From Acidovorax sp. Leaf191 (GTDB taxonomy: Bacteria; Pseudomonadota; Gammaproteobacteria; Burkholderiales; Burkholderiaceae_C), in assembly GCF_001424425.1 (NCBI RefSeq), contig NZ_LMPT01000018.1, forward strand, positions 434,001 to 498,000: a DNA stretch of 64,000 bases, written 5' to 3'. A model generated the notes under the pieces. That model was not told the DNA's origin. It searched no databases and saw only the letters and a program-made list of their open reading frames with translations. The position numbers were made by a program, and so were the translations under genes. Shown in pieces: positions 60,558-64,000 of the stretch; position 1 is the first letter of the stretch, and every line of letters begins with the position of its first letter.

Positions 60558-63524
60558 ATGTTGCTCACCAAGAAGTCGCCGCACGCCGCGCCGGGCGCCG
60601 CGCCTGCCTCTCCTTTTGTTCACAGCCTGCGCCGCGGTTTGTCGCAGGCCCTGCCCACCATGGACCGGCGCTCGTTCCTGCGTCGCTCGGGCCTGGGTGT
60701 CGGCGTCGGCATTGCCGCGTCGCAGCTCACGCTGGTCAAGAAGTCCCACGCCGCCGAAGGCGCCAAGGTGGGCCTGGGCGACAGCAAGATCGAAGTGCGC
60801 CGCACCGTGTGCACCCACTGCTCGGTGGGCTGTGCGGTCGATGCCGTGGTCGAGAACGGCGTGTGGGTGCGCCAGGAGCCGGTGTTCGACTCGCCCATCA
60901 ACCTGGGCGCGCACTGTGCCAAGGGTGCGGCGCTGCGCGAGCACGGCCACGGCGAGTACCGCCTGCGCTACCCCATGAAGCTCGTGAACGGCAAGTACGA
61001 GCGCATCAGCTGGGACACGGCGCTCAACGAGATCACCGCCAAGATGCAGGAGCTGCGCAAGGCCAGCGGCCCTGACAGCGTGTACTTCGTCGGCTCGTCC
61101 AAGCACAACAACGAGCAGGCGTACCTGCTGCGCAAGTTCGTGAGCTTCTGGGGCACCAACAACTGCGACCACCAGGCGCGCATCTGCCACTCCACCACGG
61201 TGGCCGGCGTGGCCAACACCTGGGGTTATGGGGCCATGACCAATTCGTACAACGACATGCAAAACAGCAAGGTCGCGATGTACATCGGCTCCAACGCGGC
61301 AGAGGCCCACCCGGTGAGCATGCTGCACATGCTGCACGCCAAGGAAACCGGCTGCAAGATGATCGTGGTGGACCCGCGCTTCACCCGCACGGCGGCCAAG
61401 GCCGACGAATACGTGCGCATCCGCTCCGGCACCGACATTCCCTTCCTCTTCGGCCTGCTGTACCACATCTTCAAGAACGGCTGGGAAGACAAGCAGTACA
61501 TCAACGACCGCGTCTACGGCATGGACAAGGTGCGCGAGGAGATCCTCGCCAAGTGGACGCCCGACAAGGTGGAAGAGGCCTGCGGCGTGAAGGAGGCGCA
61601 GGTCTTCAAGGTGGCGAGCATGCTCAACGCCCACCGCCCCGGCACCGTGGTGTGGTGCATGGGCCAGACGCAGCACACTATCGGCAACGCCATCGTGCGG
61701 GCATCGTGCATCCTGCAGCTGGCGCTGGGCAACGTGGGCAAGACGGGCGGCGGCACCAACATCTTCCGCGGCCATGACAACGTGCAGGGCGCCACCGACG
61801 TGGGCCCCAACCCCGATTCGCTGCCCGGCTACTACGGCCTGGCCGAAGGCTCCTGGAAGCACTTCGCGGCCGTGTGGGGCGTGGACTACGAGTGGATCAA
61901 GGCCAAGTACGCATCGCCCGCGATGATGACCAAGAGCGGCATCACCGTGTCGCGCTGGATCGACGGCGTGCTGGAGAAGAACGAGCTCATCGACCAGGAC
62001 TCCAACCTGCGCGGCGTGTTCTTCTGGGGCCATGCGCCCAACTCGCAGACGCGCGGTCTGGAAATGAAGCGCGCGATGGACAAGCTGGATTTGCTGGTGG
62101 TGGTGGACCCGTACCCCTCGGCCACCGCCGCCATGGCCGCCATGCCCGGCAAGGCCGAAGATTTGAACCCGAACCGCGCGGTGTACCTGCTGCCCGCGGC
62201 CACGCAGTTCGAGACCAGCGGCTCGTGCACCGCGTCCAACCGGTCGCTGCAGTGGCGCGAGAAGGTCATCGAGCCCCTGTGGGAGAGCCGCTCGGACCAC
62301 ATGATCATGCACCAGTTCGCCGAGAAGCTGGGCTTTGCCGCCGAGCTGTCCAAGAACTACAAGATGCAGAAGGTCAAGGGCATGGACGAGCCCGTGCCCG
62401 AGGACATCCTGCGCGAGATCAACAAGAGCGTGTGGACCATCGGCTACACCGGCCAGAGCCCCGAGCGGCTGAAGGCCCACATGAAGAACATGCACCTGTT
62501 CGACGTGAAGACCCTCAAGGCCAAGGGCGGCAAGGACAAGGACACGGGCTACGACTTCACCGGCGACTACTTCGGCCTGCCCTGGCCCTGCTACGGCACA
62601 CCCGAGCTCAAGCACCCTGGCTCGTCCAACCTGTACGACACCTCCAAGCACGTGATGGACGGCGGCGGCAACTTCCGCGCCAACTTCGGCGTGGAAAAGG
62701 ACGGCGTGAACCTGCTGGCCGAGGACGGATCGTTCTCGCTGGGCAGCGAGATCACCACCGGCTACCCCGAGTTCGACCACGTGCTGCTCAAGAAGCTCGG
62801 CTGGTGGGACGACCTGTCGGACGCCGAAAAGGCCAAGGCCGAAGGCAAGAACTGGAAGACCGATCCCACCGGCGCGATCATCCGCGTGGCCATGAAGCAC
62901 GGCTGCCACCCGTTCGGCAACGCCAAGGCGCGTGCCGTGGTGTGGAACTTCCCGGATGCGATACCGCAGCACCGCGAGCCGCTGTACGGCACCAAGCCCG
63001 AGCTGATGGCCAAGTACCCCACGCACGACGACAAGAAGGCCTTCTGGCGCATGCCCACGCTGTACAAGAGCGTGCAGGACAAGAACATCGCCGACAAGGT
63101 GCACGAGAAGTTCCCGCTCATTCTGAGCTCGGGCCGCCTGGTCGAGTACGAAGGCGGCGGCGAGGAAACCCGCTCCAACCCCTGGCTGGCCGAGCTGCAG
63201 CAGGAGTCGTTCGTCGAGATCAACCCGAAGACGGCGGCCGACCGCGGCATCCGCAACGGCGAGCGCGTGTGGCTGAGCTCGCCCACCGGCGCACGCCTGA
63301 ACGTGCAGGCGCTGGTCACCGAGCGCGTGGCACCCGACACGGTGTGGATGCCGTTCCACTTCTCGGGGCGCTGGCAAGGCACGGACATGCTGGCGTACTA
63401 CCCCAAGGGCGCAGCGCCCATCGTGCGCGGCGAAGCGGTGAACACCGCCACCACCTATGGCTACGACAGCGTGACCATGATGCAAGAAACCAAGACCACG
63501 ATCTGCAACGTGGAACGCGCCTGA
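60558..63524 (+). CDS. Formate dehydrogenase catalytic (alpha) subunit, Cys type
   Basis: Periplasmic molybdenum or tungsten bis-MGD enzyme that oxidises formate to CO2. The 988-residue precursor has a Tat signal DRRSFLRRSG near residue 36. An N-terminal [4Fe-4S] domain CTHCSVGC...CAKG covers about residues 85-120. The active-site ligand is Cys210 in QARICHST, where E. coli FdnG has selenocysteine, so no SECIS element is needed. GTNIFRGHDNVQGATD near residue 400 and a C-terminal dinucleotide-binding domain are present. It is encoded just before the Fe-S subunit. Confidence 0.95.
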   Translation: MLLTKKSPHAAPGAAPASPFVHSLRRGLSQALPTMDRRSFLRRSGLGVGVGIAASQLTLVKKSHAAEGAKVGLGDSKIEVRRTVCTHCSVGCAVDAVVENGVWVRQEPVFDSPINLGAHCAKGAALREHGHGEYRLRYPMKLVNGKYERISWDTALNEITAKMQELRKASGPDSVYFVGSSKHNNEQAYLLRKFVSFWGTNNCDHQARICHSTTVAGVANTWGYGAMTNSYNDMQNSKVAMYIGSNAAEAHPVSMLHMLHAKETGCKMIVVDPRFTRTAAKADEYVRIRSGTDIPFLFGLLYHIFKNGWEDKQYINDRVYGMDKVREEILAKWTPDKVEEACGVKEAQVFKVASMLNAHRPGTVVWCMGQTQHTIGNAIVRASCILQLALGNVGKTGGGTNIFRGHDNVQGATDVGPNPDSLPGYYGLAEGSWKHFAAVWGVDYEWIKAKYASPAMMTKSGITVSRWIDGVLEKNELIDQDSNLRGVFFWGHAPNSQTRGLEMKRAMDKLDLLVVVDPYPSATAAMAAMPGKAEDLNPNRAVYLLPAATQFETSGSCTASNRSLQWREKVIEPLWESRSDHMIMHQFAEKLGFAAELSKNYKMQKVKGMDEPVPEDILREINKSVWTIGYTGQSPERLKAHMKNMHLFDVKTLKAKGGKDKDTGYDFTGDYFGLPWPCYGTPELKHPGSSNLYDTSKHVMDGGGNFRANFGVEKDGVNLLAEDGSFSLGSEITTGYPEFDHVLLKKLGWWDDLSDAEKAKAEGKNWKTDPTGAIIRVAMKHGCHPFGNAKARAVVWNFPDAIPQHREPLYGTKPELMAKYPTHDDKKAFWRMPTLYKSVQDKNIADKVHEKFPLILSSGRLVEYEGGGEETRSNPWLAELQQESFVEINPKTAADRGIRNGERVWLSSPTGARLNVQALVTERVAPDTVWMPFHFSGRWQGTDMLAYYPKGAAPIVRGEAVNTATTYGYDSVTMMQETKTTICNVERA

Positions 63525-63549
63525 TCGCGCCGCGCAAGGAGACCTACCC

Positions 63550-64000
63550 ATGGCACGAATGAAATTCATCTGCGACTCAGAGCGCTGCATCGAATGCAAC
63601 GGCTGCGTCACGGCCTGCAAGAACGAGCACGAGGTGCCGTGGGGCGTGAACCGCCGCCGCGTGGTCACGCTCAATGACGGCGTGCCCGGCGAGAAATCCA
63701 TCTCGGTGGCCTGCATGCACTGCAGCGATGCGCCCTGCATGGCCGTGTGCCCCGTCAACTGCTTCTACCGCACGGACGAAGGCGTGGTGCTGCATGACAA
63801 GGACGTGTGCATCGGCTGCGGCTACTGCAGCTATGCCTGCCCCTTTGGCGCACCGCAGTTCCCGTCCACCGGCACCTTCGGCGTGCGCGGCAAGATGGAC
63901 AAGTGCACCTTCTGCGCAGGTGGCCCTGAAGAGCATGGCAGCCAGGCCGAGTTCGACAAGTACGGCCGCAACCGCCTGGCCGAGGGCAAGCTGCCCGCCT
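63550..64000 (+). CDS. Formate dehydrogenase Fe-S (beta) subunit, 5' part
   Basis: Electron-transfer subunit that takes electrons from the catalytic subunit. The visible 150 residues begin MARMKFICDSERCIECNGC and hold ferredoxin motifs CIECNGCVTAC (residues 13-23), CMHCSDAPCMAVC near residue 55 and CIGCGYCSYAC near residue 86, followed by CTFC near residue 118. The gene runs off the right edge. AAGGAG lies 10 bases before ATG 63550. A gamma (cytochrome b) subunit is expected downstream but is not visible. Confidence 0.93.
   Translation, partial: MARMKFICDSERCIECNGCVTACKNEHEVPWGVNRRRVVTLNDGVPGEKSISVACMHCSDAPCMAVCPVNCFYRTDEGVVLHDKDVCIGCGYCSYACPFGAPQFPSTGTFGVRGKMDKCTFCAGGPEEHGSQAEFDKYGRNRLAEGKLPA

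Noticed and set aside
60252..63758. A 1168-codon open frame on the minus strand opposite the formate dehydrogenase alpha gene
   Set aside because: High G+C coding sequence often leaves the opposite strand open. The translation is Val/His/Gly-rich with no family motif, and the plus-strand gene is certain.

Overview
The window is about two-thirds G+C by eye, densely coded on both strands, and reads as a chromosomal segment of a betaproteobacterium in the family Comamonadaceae (Acidovorax or a close relative). This rests on family content (IPTL-CTERM protein, DUF3460, DUF3305/DUF3306 formate dehydrogenase cluster, FeeM-type acyltransferase) and on dispersed repeats that I associate with that family; it is not based on a database search. 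I recognise no rRNA, tRNA, CRISPR array, prophage or complete insertion sequence.

Layout. 0-5 kb: a truncated secreted protein, two paralogous PAS-LuxR regulators that bracket a DUF3667 membrane protein and an IPTL-CTERM surface protein, with three copies of one 20-bp dyad at their 5' ends and one MITE-like element. 5-12.6 kb: coaD, a lysR/lysA divergent pair, a 24-residue membrane peptide, a FeeM-like acyltransferase, then gpsA, secB, grxC, a rhodanese and gpmA. 12.7-21.5 kb: S41 protease, moeB, a receiver-only protein, a NarL-type response regulator divergent from a CHASE3 histidine kinase, an envelope trio (DUF1328, DUF883, BON), a zinc peptidase and a hydrolase. 21.5-39.4 kb: an unusual concentration of cofactor genes: panC, panB, nadC, nadA, pabBC (fusion), bioF-bioD-bioA, panD, queD, queE, nadB, interrupted by an unknown/ankyrin gene pair, an orphan CHMI isomerase and a periplasmic carbonic anhydrase, ending with scpA. 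39.4-49.5 kb: housekeeping and accessory genes (DUF3460, BamE-like lipoprotein, YitT, metG, SMP-30-like, patatin, Mrr-like, apbC, YhcG nuclease).

49.5-64 kb is a formate metabolism operon: a LysR regulator, an OFA-family oxalate/formate transporter, a YdeP-type molybdoenzyme, a small winged-helix-like protein, fdhD, DUF3305, DUF3306, a 703-residue multi-[4Fe-4S] protein, a TorD-like chaperone, a 70-residue Tat-signal peptide, the Cys-type formate dehydrogenase catalytic subunit and the start of its Fe-S subunit, cut by the window end. Genes overlap by 4-77 bases through much of it, so they are probably co-transcribed. moeB, apbC and fdhD support the molybdenum and Fe-S cofactors the dehydrogenases need.

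Besides genes, the window holds at least three repeat families: a nine-copy hairpin element (one copy is translated inside gpsA and one carries the pabBC start codon), a second element at gene 3' ends, and two REP-like hairpins. The most promising unexplained signal is the shared dyad linking the two LuxR paralogs with the DUF3667 gene.
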